Shown here in pieces: positions 34,744 through 45,935 of a DNA stretch of 64,000 bases. The position numbers and the translations under genes were made by a program. Location: the NCBI RefSeq assembly GCF_000276665.1, contig NW_004955436.1, positions 19,322,096-19,386,095 on the forward strand, given 5' to 3'. How positions within the stretch are numbered: the stretch's first letter is position 1; each line of letters starts with the position of its first letter. This DNA is from Chinchilla lanigera (Eukaryota > Chordata > Mammalia > Rodentia > Chinchillidae). Below the pieces are notes generated by a model. That model was given only the letters and a program-made list of their open reading frames with translations. It did no database searches and was not told the DNA's origin.

Positions 34744-34990
34744 TACTCAGCTATGTTAGTTTCCCGAGGCCAGAGCATCAAATTGCTACAAACCACAGGT
34801 AAAGCAGAAAGCTGTTTGCTCAGGTTTACAGAATCTGTAAATCTGAAATCAAAGTGTTAAGACAGTCATGTGCCCTCCGCAGGCTCTAGGGGAAGATCCT
34901 TATTGACTCATCTGAGTTCTTACGTTGTTGGCATTCCTTGGTTCCTTTGTCTTCTTTATGTATTTTTATAATTTCTATTTTCATGTTCCC
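34744..34990 (-). mobile_element. MLT1-type MaLR LTR, minus strand, fragment
   Basis: GTTAGTTTCCCGAGGCCAGA, CAAATTGCTACAAACCACAG, TGAAATCAAAGTGTTAAGAC, CGCAGGCTCTAGGGGAAGAT and TTGTTGGCATTCCTTGGTTC match the reverse strand of old MLT1-like LTRs. It is cut off directly by the younger MaLR LTR at 34994. Confidence 0.6.
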
Positions 34991-34993
34991 GTG

Positions 34994-35444
34994 TGTTATG
35001 GCTTGTGCCTAGATGTTCCCCCGAAGGATCCCATGTGGTCATAGGCGGGACTTTTGAAAGGTGGCTGAAACTAGGCTGTATGATGCTAGGATTAAGGGTG
35101 TGTGATTACTAGATCAGCCCATTGATTGGTTTGGCATAGTTTTGACTGTAGATGATAGGAAGGTCCACACTCTGTCTTCATGGTACCACCCAGAGGGCAA
35201 GTAACCTGGAAGAGACAAAAGGAAGAGGCAGGCTGCTACTTCTTCATAACTTACTACTTTGCTACCTTCTGCCCACAATGAACTATTTCTCCTCTGCAAA
35301 ACACCTCCGCCATGCCACTCTGCCTGGGAGCCAGCCAAATATGGACTGAAACCTCTACAAACGGAGCTAAAATAAAGGTGTCCTCCTTTAGCTTTAGGTG
35401 TTGGGTATTTCATGTCTACAATGAGAAATGTAAATGAGATAACA
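34994..35444 (+). mobile_element. Solo MaLR LTR
   Basis: TGTTATGGCTTGTGCCTAGA at the start, GTGATGCTAGGATTAAGG-type middle (TATGATGCTAGGATTAAGGG), GGAGCCAGCCAAATATGGAC and TGAAACCTCTACAAACGGAG near the end, and a CA end. No internal sequence adjoins it, so it is a solo LTR. The 99-codon minus-strand frame here is antisense to the LTR. No clear 5-bp duplication could be seen. Confidence 0.85.
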
Positions 35445-35859
35445 TGGAAAATGTACCTGTATTCAAATTACCCTTCTCTTATAAGAAATCCAGATACTGG
35501 GTTATGGCCCACTTTCTTGAGTAGATTGTCATTTTAACTTGTTTAATTTTGCACCATCTGGATTTCCAAATAAAATTATACTCTCATGTTATAAAGCAAC
35601 ACACACATGTAGTTTTCCTACTGCAAAAGTATGAAACTGAAAATAAAAAGAATCACAGATGAATCTACAATCCATAAAACCATACTCCATTAGTTACAAG
35701 AACAGTCTCTGCAACTACATGTTCTGTTCTTTCAGCCAAATAGGGAGCTGGCCCTGTTCTTGCAACCTTAAGAGTCAGGAGTCCCTTTCACTCAGACAGA
35801 AGAACAATGGTCCCATCAAAATACTAGAACAAATATTTGTAGGAGGAAGAATAAGCAGT
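35445..35859. other. Unassigned
   Basis: Contains part of a 96-codon chance frame (35659-35949). Nothing else recognised. Confidence 0.35.
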
Positions 35860-36010
35860 AACTGCTCAAGAGAACAGGTTTATTTTTGGAGTGATAAAAA
35901 TTTTCTGAAATTAGATGACAGTTGCACAAACTTGTTTACTGAATTGTGATATTTTAAAATTGTGACTTTGATGCTGTGTGAATTATATCTCAGCTTTAAA
36001 ATTGAAGTAA
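35860..36010 (+). mobile_element. Old L1 3' UTR fragment
   Basis: GATGCTGTGTGAATTATATC and TCAGCTTTAAAATTGAAGTA resemble the end of old mammalian L1 3' UTRs. Confidence 0.5.
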
Positions 36011-36128
36011 AGTACATGTTACTGTGGTTTGAGGTATATTTTAAAACTTCATTAATCATAAGGGTGAGGTATTTGAAGAACAGAAATTATGCAGAGCAAT
36101 AGGAGAAAGGGTGTTTCTAAAAGATTCA

Positions 36129-36162
36129 AACACACACACACACACACAGACACACACACACA
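36129..36162. repeat. (CA)n microsatellite, interrupted
   Basis: A CA dinucleotide tract with one GA interruption. Confidence 0.95.
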
Positions 36163-36209
36163 GTTGATTGATATTCAAAGTTAAGATAATTTAATAAGAA
36201 AATTATCCA

Positions 36210-37640
36210 TAGTCAAAAGTAAATAAATAAACCATTTAAATTAGACAAAATTAATTCAAGATCATGACATAAACCCTAAAATTACAAAAATTCTAGTAAA
36301 AAACAGAAAGAATCCGGGTGATTTTTGCAGAAGTCACAAAAATCATAAATATTCATATTGTTGATATCATTAACTGAAAATCTTTTAAGGAAATTGAAAG
36401 TAAATGTAGGGGTAATCCACCCGGACACACTTCTGTCCCTCTCTTGGACAGAAGTTTTTTTTCTTTCTTTCAATAAATATATTCTGTTCTTTAAAAAAAA
36501 GTAAATAAGAAATGTTGTGAATATAAGATCACAAATGCATGAAGAAAAAATTCTGCTGTGCTATTGCACTGTAGCATGACTATAAATATCAATAGTATAC
36601 TACATATATATATCAAAAACTATAAAAAATCTTTTAAAAGTTTTCACCAACTTAAAAAGTTATAAAATTTTGAAGAGATATAAGTGTTACACGATTTATA
36701 CAGTCCACAATGTATACTTATATCAGAAGATCACATGGTTTCTCATAACTACTTAAAACTTTTATGTTTTTATGCATCAGTTTAAATATAATTTAAATAC
36801 ATAAGTTAAAATGTATATGCAATAAATTATTTTAAAAGAATGTAAATAGAAATATTTTGCATCAAAAGGAGAAAAAATACACTAAAAATACAGGCAAATA
36901 GTTGTACATATTTCTCAAAAGAAGAATTACAGTTGCTAAATATACACAATGTGTTTAACATTTTCAGTTATTAGGAACATGTAAATTAAATCTAAAACAG
37001 TGGACATCTGAACAAACCCACTGGAAAGGCCAATATTAACAAACAAACAAAATACAACTGGTAACTGATAATAAATGTGGAAAAAATAGTACATTTATAT
37101 CTATGAAAAATTGTGCAATAATTTTGAAAAATAATGTGGTGGTTTCTTATATGAGTAAACACAAAAGTTTTATATGATTTAGAGACTTGACCCAACAGGA
37201 TAGAAATAATTAACACACTTACATAAATATCTATGCACAAGTCTACCAAGGTTCATTTAGAATACCAAAACATCTGAGAATCATGGAAATATTAACTGAT
37301 AAGAGAATAGACAAATGAATTGCGCTAACATTCCTACCAAAAAATGCTATTCAGCCTTAAAAATAAAAGAGATCTACAGATTCATGCAAATATATGGATG
37401 ACTCCTAAAAAGTTTAAGCCTAGAGAAAAAATCAGGTTTAATGTCTATGTATTTATGATTTCATTTTCAAGATATTTTTTTCAAAGACAAAATAATGAGA
37501 ACAAATCACTGCTTACCAGACACTGTCATTGTGGGGAGAACTAATTACCAACAGTGTCAAGAGAATTTTTGGAATGATGAAACTAATCTGTATCCTGTTT
37601 GTGGCAGTATACCCATGTATATCTTTTAACAATCAATATT
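36210..37640 (+). mobile_element. Old L1, ORF2 3' end and 3' UTR, decayed
   Basis: Landmarks in L1 order: TCAAGATCATGACATAAACC, CTTGACCCAACAGGATAGAA (37187), GATAAGAGAATAGACAAATG (37299), AATGCTATTCAGCCTTAAAA (37342), GGATGACTCCTAAAAAGTTT (37396) and TGTGGGGAGAACTAATTACC (37531). The copy is ancient and frames are lost. Parts between 36480 and 36850 cannot be assigned. Confidence 0.6.
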
Positions 37641-37689
37641 TCTCTATTTAAATGCTGCCAATAGTCCTGTTGTGTGTAGTATTATATAC

Positions 37690-37900
37690 TCCCACCAGCA
37701 AATCTGTATGCTGAAATTTTAACATGAAGTAACTTGCTGTGTGACCTCCTTTGAAGAGAGATTCCCCCCCACACATAGGTAATCCAATAAAAGTGATATT
37801 AGAGCTTGGCCTGATTCAGTATTATTTGGAGTTCCTATAAAAAGAGGAATACTGTGCACAAAGATATACACAGAAGCTATGTATGTGTCTACTTCCACAA
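37690..37900 (+). mobile_element. MLT1-type LTR fragment, plus strand
   Basis: GACCTCCTTTGAAGAGAGAT, GTAATCCAATAAAAGTGATA, GCTTGGCCTGATTCAGTATT and CCTATAAAAAGAGGAATACT fit the MLT1 block ending CTTATAAAAAGAGGAAA. Confidence 0.55.
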
Positions 37901-39659
37901 TGTAAAAAGCAAGGAATCATCATCACTGTATAATCATTCCACTTACAGCATAAAAATTTAAATGTTGATGTATTCATGTATGAAAAAAAGAAAGAAAATC
38001 TAATTTAGGTATCTTTTTATATTATCTTCATTAGTTTTATGCATTTGAGTACATGGTCTCCAGATGTACCTTTGTTGTTTGTCCAAAAATTTGTATTTAT
38101 GAATTGCCTAAACTCTTACATACTGCTTTAACTGTTGCATCTCTGAAGCTATTATAGAAGAACATAGCTGTTTCTCACCTTACTCCTTCTTTATGACAAG
38201 ATGAGCTCTACCACACTTCTGATTGCACAAACACTGTCAAATCTTCTTACAAGAAGATTCTAGAAATGCATAAGAGAGCAACAGTGCCAACAAGGATCAT
38301 CGCTTATCTTTCATGTGCATGCAAGTTATTCACATTAGACGTGCTGTTTCCCCAAGGAAAGAGGGATTTCCTCCAATCAGCCCTGTGTTTGGATTCTAAA
38401 TGAGAAGATGGCATGAGACTTTTCTTAAGTTGGCAACTGAGTGTTGCATACAGTGGAGAATGAAAAAGAATGTTAGTTACTGATAAGATGAAATACATGG
38501 TGTACAAATACTAAAGACAAAACTCACTGTAATTCAAAAAGCACTAAATCAAATCCTGGCCTTAGTATACATATGTAATCTCCAAGGCCTCTTGGGGTGC
38601 ATGCAGGATAAAGAAAAGTTTCTAACTCTCCGACAAGTTCAAACACATCAGTTATGACTCTCCATCTTGGAGCCAGGCCCAGGGAGTGGGTTCATAAATA
38701 GCTGAGCATAATTATTCATCAACATATCAACTTTTAAATAAATTTCTGCAGACATGTAAGAAAAATTTTCCAAGTCCAGTGTTTGTACTTATAATTGCAC
38801 TGGAAGTCTTTTCTCTAAATGAATGTAACCTTACTCAATACAATTCTTTACATTGCTGTGGTCTTCTGTAATCTCCTTAATGAACAGATGTTTAATTATA
38901 CTCCTCCTTTATCATCTTCATTTTGAGTACATCTGGAGGTCATGTGCCAGAACATTTAATATTCACTTTCATTTTGGAAAGTATATTAAAACAATTTAAA
39001 TTAACCTGATTTTAATATAGTACAACATAAATTCATAAATAATTATATACAGAAACTTGGATGGCCCAAGAGATATGCAATGTAATCTAGAGTATCCTAC
39101 TCTTAGGTCACAAGTTTGAAACCAGTTACTGAAATTAAGCTTCATGTTTGAGTTAGTAATTTTGTTTTCATGTGTGTACTAAAATAATTAAGAAAAGAAA
39201 TAATTAATATTTTTCAAAGGCTTTGGAATGTTTTCTCAATCTGAAATTGAGAGACAGAGACAGAGGGAACAAAGACAGAGAGACAAATAATATACTATTT
39301 ATTCATAGTAACAGTCCATATCTACTTCAATATAAGAATGCTCATCTATTAGTAAATATGCACACATGTTCCTTGTAGAAAACATAGACATAAAATCAGA
39401 TGAACTACCCTCTTAGTGACGCTTTTACCTATGTATCCCTATAAAGCTTACTGATGGCTCCCCTTGTGTAGGTTTTTTGCAGAATAAATGTGGTTCCTTA
39501 CAATATTTGCAATGCCCAGAGGCCAGCAGCCCTTTTGTCAAGCATAGATGTGTTTCCCCCTCCACAATTATTTTTATAATTGAGGTCCCAGTGAAATGCA
39601 TATATTGTCCTTCCTTTCATTTTCAGGAAAATCTGCTGGGGTACTTAGAGAATGGATGC
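37901..39659. other. Nothing recognised
   Basis: About 1.8 kb without an assignable repeat. No coding signal. Possibly unique DNA. Confidence 0.4.
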
Positions 39660-40536
39660 TGTTGTAGTTTGTGTCGAGATGTCTCCCCAAAACCTCATGC
39701 AGTCATGGGAGCAACCTTCTAGAGTTTGTGAATAATAGGTGGTCTAGTGCTGGGATTATGGGTGTGAGTGCTACACCAGCCCTTGGGCAGGCAGTCTGCA
39801 TACAATATAAAGGACTATATCAGTCAAGGTTTTACTAGAGCACCAGATATAACCTAGGATATACTAATGTATAAAAAATTACAAGATCAGCTTACTACAG
39901 TCAACCACAGGGTTGGAAAGGAAGCGTGCAGAGGGTGTCTGCACATTGGAGACTGAAGGTTTCAGTCCAAGGTCTGGAGTTCACTGCAGTATTCCATGCA
40001 AGTCCTTGTAAGGAGGCCAATGTATCCATGATGGAAGGCTGATGAGTCTATACCAGAAGGCTGAAGAAACCAGGACAGAAGGGAAAAGTGTCTACACTAG
40101 AAGCTAGGAGACAATGTCCAAGCTAAAGGCAAAGACTGAAGCTCCTCCAAAGAATGGAAGCCCATCTGACCTTCCTCTTTTCCCTTTTATGCCATCCATG
40201 TGATGTGCTGTCCTAGGGCAGGTCCTCTACACCTTACTGTGTGGAATTACTGAGCCAATTTAGTTAAGCTTCTAAACTTCTCAAGTTGACACAATCAAGT
40301 AACCACTACAGGAAGGGAAAGATGCTTCCTCTCTCTCCTCATGTTTTTTTTCTTTTGCTCTTGCTGCTTTTGCTGTTTTCCACTGCCATGAACTGCTGCC
40401 CTCCTGCCACATGACACCCTACCTTGGAGCCAGCTGACCATGGACTGAAACCTCCACAACACATGAGTTAAATCTTTCCTCCTTTAACTTTGGGCATTGG
40501 GCATTTTGGCTCAACAAGAGAAAAGCAAGTAAGACA
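39660..40536 (+). mobile_element. Solo MaLR LTR split by an ERVL LTR
   Basis: It starts TGTTGTAGTTTGTGTCGAGA and ends AAGCAAGTAAGACA. It is flanked by identical 5-bp target duplications, GATGC, at 39655-39659 and 40537-40541, as expected for ERVL-class integrase. The middle (39816-40310) is an unrelated LTR, and the MaLR sequence resumes after it with GGAAGGGAAAGATGCTTCCT. Without the insert the LTR would be about 380 bp, equal to the copy at 1119-1489. Confidence 0.88.
39816..40310 (-). mobile_element. ERVL (MT2/MLT2-like) LTR nested in the MaLR LTR
   Basis: On the minus strand it begins TGTAGTGGTTACTTGATTGT GTCAACTTGA, the typical start of MLT2/MT2 LTRs, has a GGCATAAAAGGG TATA-like element, and ends ...AAAACCTTGACTGATATA. 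It is about 495 bp long. It must be younger than the host LTR. The target duplication is not clear (AGGAC / GGAAG). Confidence 0.8.
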
Positions 40537-42037
40537 GATGCCATGAGTTCACACTGGTCCTTTGTATATCTTAACTTCACAATTAATAATTGAATAAAAG
40601 GATTGTAGTTAAAGATTATGATAGACAACCTCAATAATCCAGAACCCTGAAATTAGTTTCTCAGATGTAGTCTGGATTGCATGATAGACACAGAAAACCA
40701 TTGAATACTAATGCATGAGCTGTATGACAAAGTGAAATAGTGCAAATAATCCTATCGAATTCAAGAAGAAGAGAGGCTTCGAGGACACAATGTAGTGGGC
40801 CTGAATCAATATTAATACCTTGGCAATGACAGTAGCAGCAGAGCTACTGTAGTGTGAAACAATTAATGTTGACAGGGCTCAGTTTGAACAATATGTTACA
40901 CTGGTCATAAAGCTAAGAGACAGATCTGCAAACAATGACAAGCCCTGTGTACGGTAACTGCCATCATTAGTAACTGAGTGGTCAGGAGGTTTAATTGGCA
41001 ACCTAGGAATCACTAATTGAGCATTAATCTTTCAATCACTCATGTTTGCTTATAGAAGTGACTCTTTGGTAAGTTTCTTTTTCTTTTTCCTCACCAAGTC
41101 AGGGAAGCTATGACTTTTACATTAGAAGGTAAGTCCCCTTAAGTAGTTGATCTGATTTTCCAGAGGACAAAGCCACCAATTCCACAATTAGAATGATAGC
41201 TTCAAATGTCAAGAACCCTGGTAAAGTAATACCTTTCCTTAAATTGACAGTGAGGGATGAACAAGTGAGACTGAACCCTTTGCTGGGAGCACATTTAATT
41301 GGCAGAGGTCAGGGAGTTTCACAATGATATAGAGTTCCTGAAGGATGAAAAAAGAAGCACTCTGAAGAGAGGGGGAAAAGCTGCTGAAAGTAGGTCTGGT
41401 GGTGTCAGTGTCAATCCTCTCCATCACAATCTTGCCTGGGGCAGATTCTGCCAAGACTAAAGAGATAATGACATCTGTATGGCATATTCCTAGTGCTGTA
41501 GCATTTTATTGTACACCTTGGTAAAAATAGAGAACTTTTAGACCTCTATCTTACAAAAAATATTGAAAGAGAAGCTAAATTATGTGTTTATTGTTCACAA
41601 AGGCATATTTCCCTACAGTCACTACATAATAAATAAATGCTCATTAAGTGAAATATATCCTAGATTTTGTTATTGATTGTCAAGTATGGAAGAAATATTT
41701 TGCTTTCAGAGCCAGTGACGAGTTCCAGTCATTCTTGAATAGCTTTAGATGATTTAATTGTTCATAACAGAGAGCTCTAGGATTTAATAAATATGCTTAG
41801 CTGATTGAAAAACAATCTTTCACTATCTTTGTTTTGGGAAAAGGTGAGCTGAATTTGCATTTATATTTAAATTTTTCTCATTAAGAAATATTTTCAACAC
41901 TAGTATAATTGTGAAATGCAAATGCACAAAAATAGAACATTTCAATGTGGGCATAAAGAATCTCTTAAAACCGGCACCATTTCTAAAATGTTGTGCCTGT
42001 AGTTGGTAAACATAATTAGTAATTTGGTCATGTTTTC
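40537..42037. other. Nothing recognised
   Basis: Probably unique. A 71-codon minus-strand frame at 41239-41454 has no protein-like features that I can name. Confidence 0.4.
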
Positions 42038-42122
42038 TTCTTTTCCTTTTGGTACTGGAAATTGAACTCATGACCTCACACTTGCCAGGCAGGCACTGTG
42101 GCGCTGAGCTATATCCCCAGCC
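42038..42122 (-). mobile_element. ID SINE (GATATAG subfamily), minus strand
   Basis: In plus orientation: TTTTGGTACTGGAAATTGAA, CTCATGACCTCACACTTGCC, AGGCAGGCACTGTGGCGCTG, AGCTATATCCCCAGCC. The likely target duplications, TAATTTGGTCATGTTTTC (42020-42037) and TAATATGATCATATTTTC (42123-42140), differ at three or more positions. It is an older insertion, and a 138-codon minus-strand frame at 41823-42239 runs through it by chance. Confidence 0.85.
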
Positions 42123-43309
42123 TAATATGATCATATTTTCCATATGAGAGGGGAGTCTTTTGCTCTCAGTGCCAACAAAGTTGTTCACAAAGGTTTCACT
42201 GAGAGTGTGTTGCTGTGATTCATCCATGCTATGGAACATTTGTATAGTTCATTTAGTTTGACTACTGTGGTATATGGCAACGAAACATGAACACAAGATT
42301 TATTCATCTGGTTATACATAGTGAGTGTTCAAATGAATTCCAGGTTTTGCTGTTATGTTATACTTACAAAGTCTCATAGTTTACGTGCAAGGGTTTCTCC
42401 TAAGTGCATATGTCAGAGTAGAATTCTGAAACATAGAACATATAAATATTCAACTTTAGAAGGAAATAGGCAATATCAAATTCTTTCTTCAATGATGTCA
42501 ACAAAATAAACTGCTAATTTTGTAACACAACAAATGAACACAGTTTAAGTCTGTTAGTCTTTTCTTTGGTGGGCACTTGGTGTAAGGTAATAGTCTTAGA
42601 GTTATTTGATAACACTGAAATACTGTAACACCTCTGAAAGTGCAATGCATGAAATACTTTTTCACCCACTCTAAAATTCTTGTTTCACCAAAGTTGAGTT
42701 ATCTGTCGACTATTTTTAGGGATGTGACAGACATTGCTATTTCAGAAATAATGCTCGTTCTCACTAGTGCAATAATGAGTGAAGTCAGACATTATGTAGG
42801 AGAACTTTATTTTTTAGATTTAAATGCATTGTTAATAACCACTTGATAAATACCCAAAAAGAAAGAAATAAATTACATAATGCATCTTATTAAAAAACAA
42901 TATTAAAAAGTTAAATGAAACTTAAACAATGTGAATTTAATGTAATTAATTTAATTTGGTTAATGTTATGTCATCTGATTCATAATTTGTAATAATTTAA
43001 TATAATGAACCACAAATATTATAGACTACTGAAGTATCAAAGCAAATGATAAATATATTATATCCCTTCAGAAAATATGCTCATGCATGTGTTTCAACTC
43101 TCATGAAGATATCATATAAGAGCAATGGAATTATCTAATACTTGGAATTATCTAATAAGATGAATGAATGGAAAATTGTGGTTTTTGCAAATAAGTATTA
43201 ATTAAATTACGAAAATAATTATCAGAAAATAAACAAATAATCGATGCTAGGAAAGAGTTGCTCTAGAATGTTAGAACCAATAAATTAACTCGATCGTAGT
43301 TGTCTGCTT
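42123..43309. other. Nothing recognised
   Basis: Very AT-rich between 42840 and 43260. No repeat or gene assigned. Confidence 0.4.
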
Positions 43310-43322
43310 TCATATTCTTAGA

Positions 43323-43359
43323 TGAGATCAGGCGTGTTTAGGGTGGTATGGCCGTAGAC
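43323..43359 (-). pseudogene. 5S rRNA 5' stub, tailless retropseudogene
   Basis: The minus strand reads GTCTACGGCCATACCACCCT, then AAACACGCCTGATCTCA, matching nt 1-37 of mammalian 5S rRNA with about five differences, most of them CpG-type transitions. It is bounded by identical 13-bp repeats, TCATATTCTTAGA, at 43310-43322 and 43360-43372. The RNA 5' end is exact at the right boundary, the 3' two thirds are missing, and there is no A tail. This fits a tailless retropseudogene made by the L1 machinery. The internal Pol III promoter of 5S lies in the missing part, so it cannot be a gene. Confidence 0.85.
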
Positions 43360-43372
43360 TCATATTCTTAGA

Positions 43373-43769
43373 AAGAACCCCAGTTTAAAGATAGTTATTC
43401 AATGACAGCACTGAGGTAAAAAATTATTTTCTTTCTAGCAAAATGAAAAAATTGTTTTATATTTCCAGTCAAGTCTGAGTTGAGGCTTTGCAAAGACATT
43501 GTAAATGCACAACTTGGAAAATGGAACTGGAAATCATCTGCAATAGTGCTAACTGTGCTCTGGGTCAGGATGCTTTCACTGAAGGTGACCTGACACTCTG
43601 GTTTGTTCCCCTTGCAGAGTCTTTCATGCTTGTTTTTCCAGTAACTTGAGAGGTTTTTTTTTTTTTTTTCAAGACAAAAGTGTCCAAATTTAGATGATAA
43701 TTTGTATGATCACTGAACTCCTAGCCCAATATCCTTTATTTCATTGACTTTTTAAAAATGTCTTTTCTC
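43373..43769. other. Nothing recognised
   Basis: A T-rich run at 43654-43669 is the only simple feature. Confidence 0.4.
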
Positions 43770-45935
43770 ACATTTTATTTTTGTTAGTAGATATTTGCAG
43801 TACACAGCAATTACATTCACCACGGGGGATGTGACCATGTATACTGCATATCTTAAGTCTTTTTGGTCCCTTTCTCCTCCCCTCCCTCCAACACTTCTTC
43901 CCTTTCACATTACGGAAGCTCTACTTCCAGTTTTTCACTTTCAGTGATTTTTCTCTTCTTAAATCCTTTCCCTTCCTTCCCTTCTCCCTCCATCCCTCTC
44001 TTGTTCCCTTTTCCATTTGAACAAGTTCTTCCAACTTCATGATGTCTGTTCTACAATTTGGTTGTGTTTATACTTTGGATTTCTCACATAAGTGAAGTGA
44101 TATGATTTTTAAACGTATGTGCCTGATTTATTTCACTTAACATTTTGATCTCAAGGTACATTCATTTACCTAAAAATACCTGGGTTTGTCCTTTATGGCA
44201 GAGAAGTACTTCACTGCATATAATATCACAACTTCTTCCTCCATTAATTTGTTGATGAGTATATAGGCTGCTTCTAAAATTGAGCTATTATAAATTTGCA
44301 GCTATAAACATGGGTAGCATGTATCACTGTAATATGATGTCTCTAACTTTTTATGGAAGCTACCTAGAAGGGGAACATCTGAGCTGAACGAAACCTCTAG
44401 TTGTAGTTTCTTGAAGAATCTCCATAATGTTTTCCACAGTGGTTGTACCAGTTTATACTCCCACCAAGAGAAAAAGGTTCCTTTGTCTTCACAGCCTTCT
44501 CAGCATTTGTTATTGGTTGATTTCTTGGTGATAGCCATACTTTCTGAGGTGAGATTGAGGCTCAGTGTTGTTTTAATTTGCAGTGATGTTGAATATTTTT
44601 TTTTTCTGTATTTGTTAAACATTTGTACTTCTTCATCTGGAATATGTGTTCATTTAAGATGCCTGTTTTTAGTTTGGGTACTCACATTTGGGATGGGATC
44701 TAATATTTAGAGTTCATATATTCTAGATAATAGTTTTCTGTCTGCAGAGTGGCTGTCAAAAGTTTTTGCCATTCTGTAGGTTGCCTCTTCACTATGTTGA
44801 TTTCCCTTACTGTGCAGAAGCTTTCTAATTTGATGTGATCCTACTTGTTGATATTTTGGACAATATTTCCTGATCTACCACAGCTTTGTTCATAAAATCT
44901 TCACCTAGAGCTATGTTTTTAAGACATTTTACCTATTTATATTCAAATCAGATTGCTTCTATTTTAATGTTTAAATCTTTGACCTATTGTTATTTTCGTT
45001 TAGTGCTTGGTGAGAGATATGGATCTAGGTTTAATCTTCAGGATGTGAATGGCAAATTTTCTCACCATTATTTGCTGAATAGGCCATCTTTCCTTCAGTG
45101 ACAGTGTTTGGCCCATTTATTAAAGATAAGCATACCCGGAGTTGTTGTGCATCCTCTGTTCTGTTACGTAGATCTACAAGTCTGTTTTATTTTGTGCTTG
45201 TTTGTCTTTTGTTGTTGTTTACCAATACAAGACTGTTTTTATGACTACAGCTTTGTAGTATAACTTGTCTGGGATTTTGGAGTCTTACACTGTGGCCCAC
45301 AATTGATTTCCTATTCTAGGCTTCTTCTGGTTTCATATGCATTTTAGACTTGTTTTCTCTTGTTCTGTACGGGGTGCTATGTATATTTTGATTGGGATTA
45401 AGTCTGTATAACACTTTTGAAAATATGGTCATTTTCACTATATTGTTCTGCCTCTCCAAAAACAGGAAATATCTTTCCATTTTTTGATATCTTTTTTTGC
45501 TCTCCTTATTCAGGGTACTATACTTTTCATTATAGTAGTCTTCCACTTTCTTCATTAGCTTGGTTGATTCCAAAATACTTCATTTTGCTTGAAGTTATTG
45601 TGAAAGGTCTTGTTTCTCTAGTTTCTCTCTTAGTGAATAAGATATTAGTTTACAGGAATGTTATTGATTGTTGAGTATTGGCTTCGCATCCTGCTATGCT
45701 ATCAAATTCAGTTATTATTTCTAGGAGTTTTTGTTGGAATTTTTGGAGTTTTCTATGTAGAGGACCATGTCATTAGCAGATAATGGTAATTTAACATATT
45801 CCTTTCCTGTCCATATTTCTTTTTTTTTCCTTTCACTTTTCTAATTGTTGTGGATGATATTTGAGGACTATATCAAAGGGAGTGGTGAGAGTGGGCATCC
45901 TTGACCTATGACTTTTTGGGACTGCATGGTTCAAA
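43770..45935 (-). mobile_element. L1, minus strand, 5'-truncated, about 2.2 kb
   Basis: Plus-strand order: reversed 3' UTR with a polypyrimidine tract (43865-44015), then reversed ORF2 from its end inwards: AAACATGGGTAGCATGTATC (44307), CCACAGTGGTTGTACCAGTT (44436), TTATTGGTTGATTTCTTGGT (44511), CTGTGCAGAAGCTTTCTAAT (44811), CAGATAATGGTAATTTAACA (45778). This is the 3' third of an L1 including the ORF2 C-terminal half and part of the reverse-transcriptase region. Many stops and indels are present. It is the least diverged long L1 stretch in the window. The frames at 44411-45674 on either strand are shadows of it. Confidence 0.9.

Noticed and set aside
35114..35413. 99-codon minus-strand frame with protein-like look
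   Set aside because: It is antisense to the MaLR LTR at 34994-35444. Such frames recur in these LTRs (also near 1110-1403) because of shared sequence.
41823..42239. 138-codon minus-strand open frame, the longest in the window
   Set aside because: It runs straight through an ID SINE (42038-42122) and its target repeats, so it is a chance joining of unrelated pieces.
44411..45674. Several 71-99 codon frames on both strands
   Set aside because: All are antisense or sense shadows of the decayed minus-strand L1 at 43770-45935.
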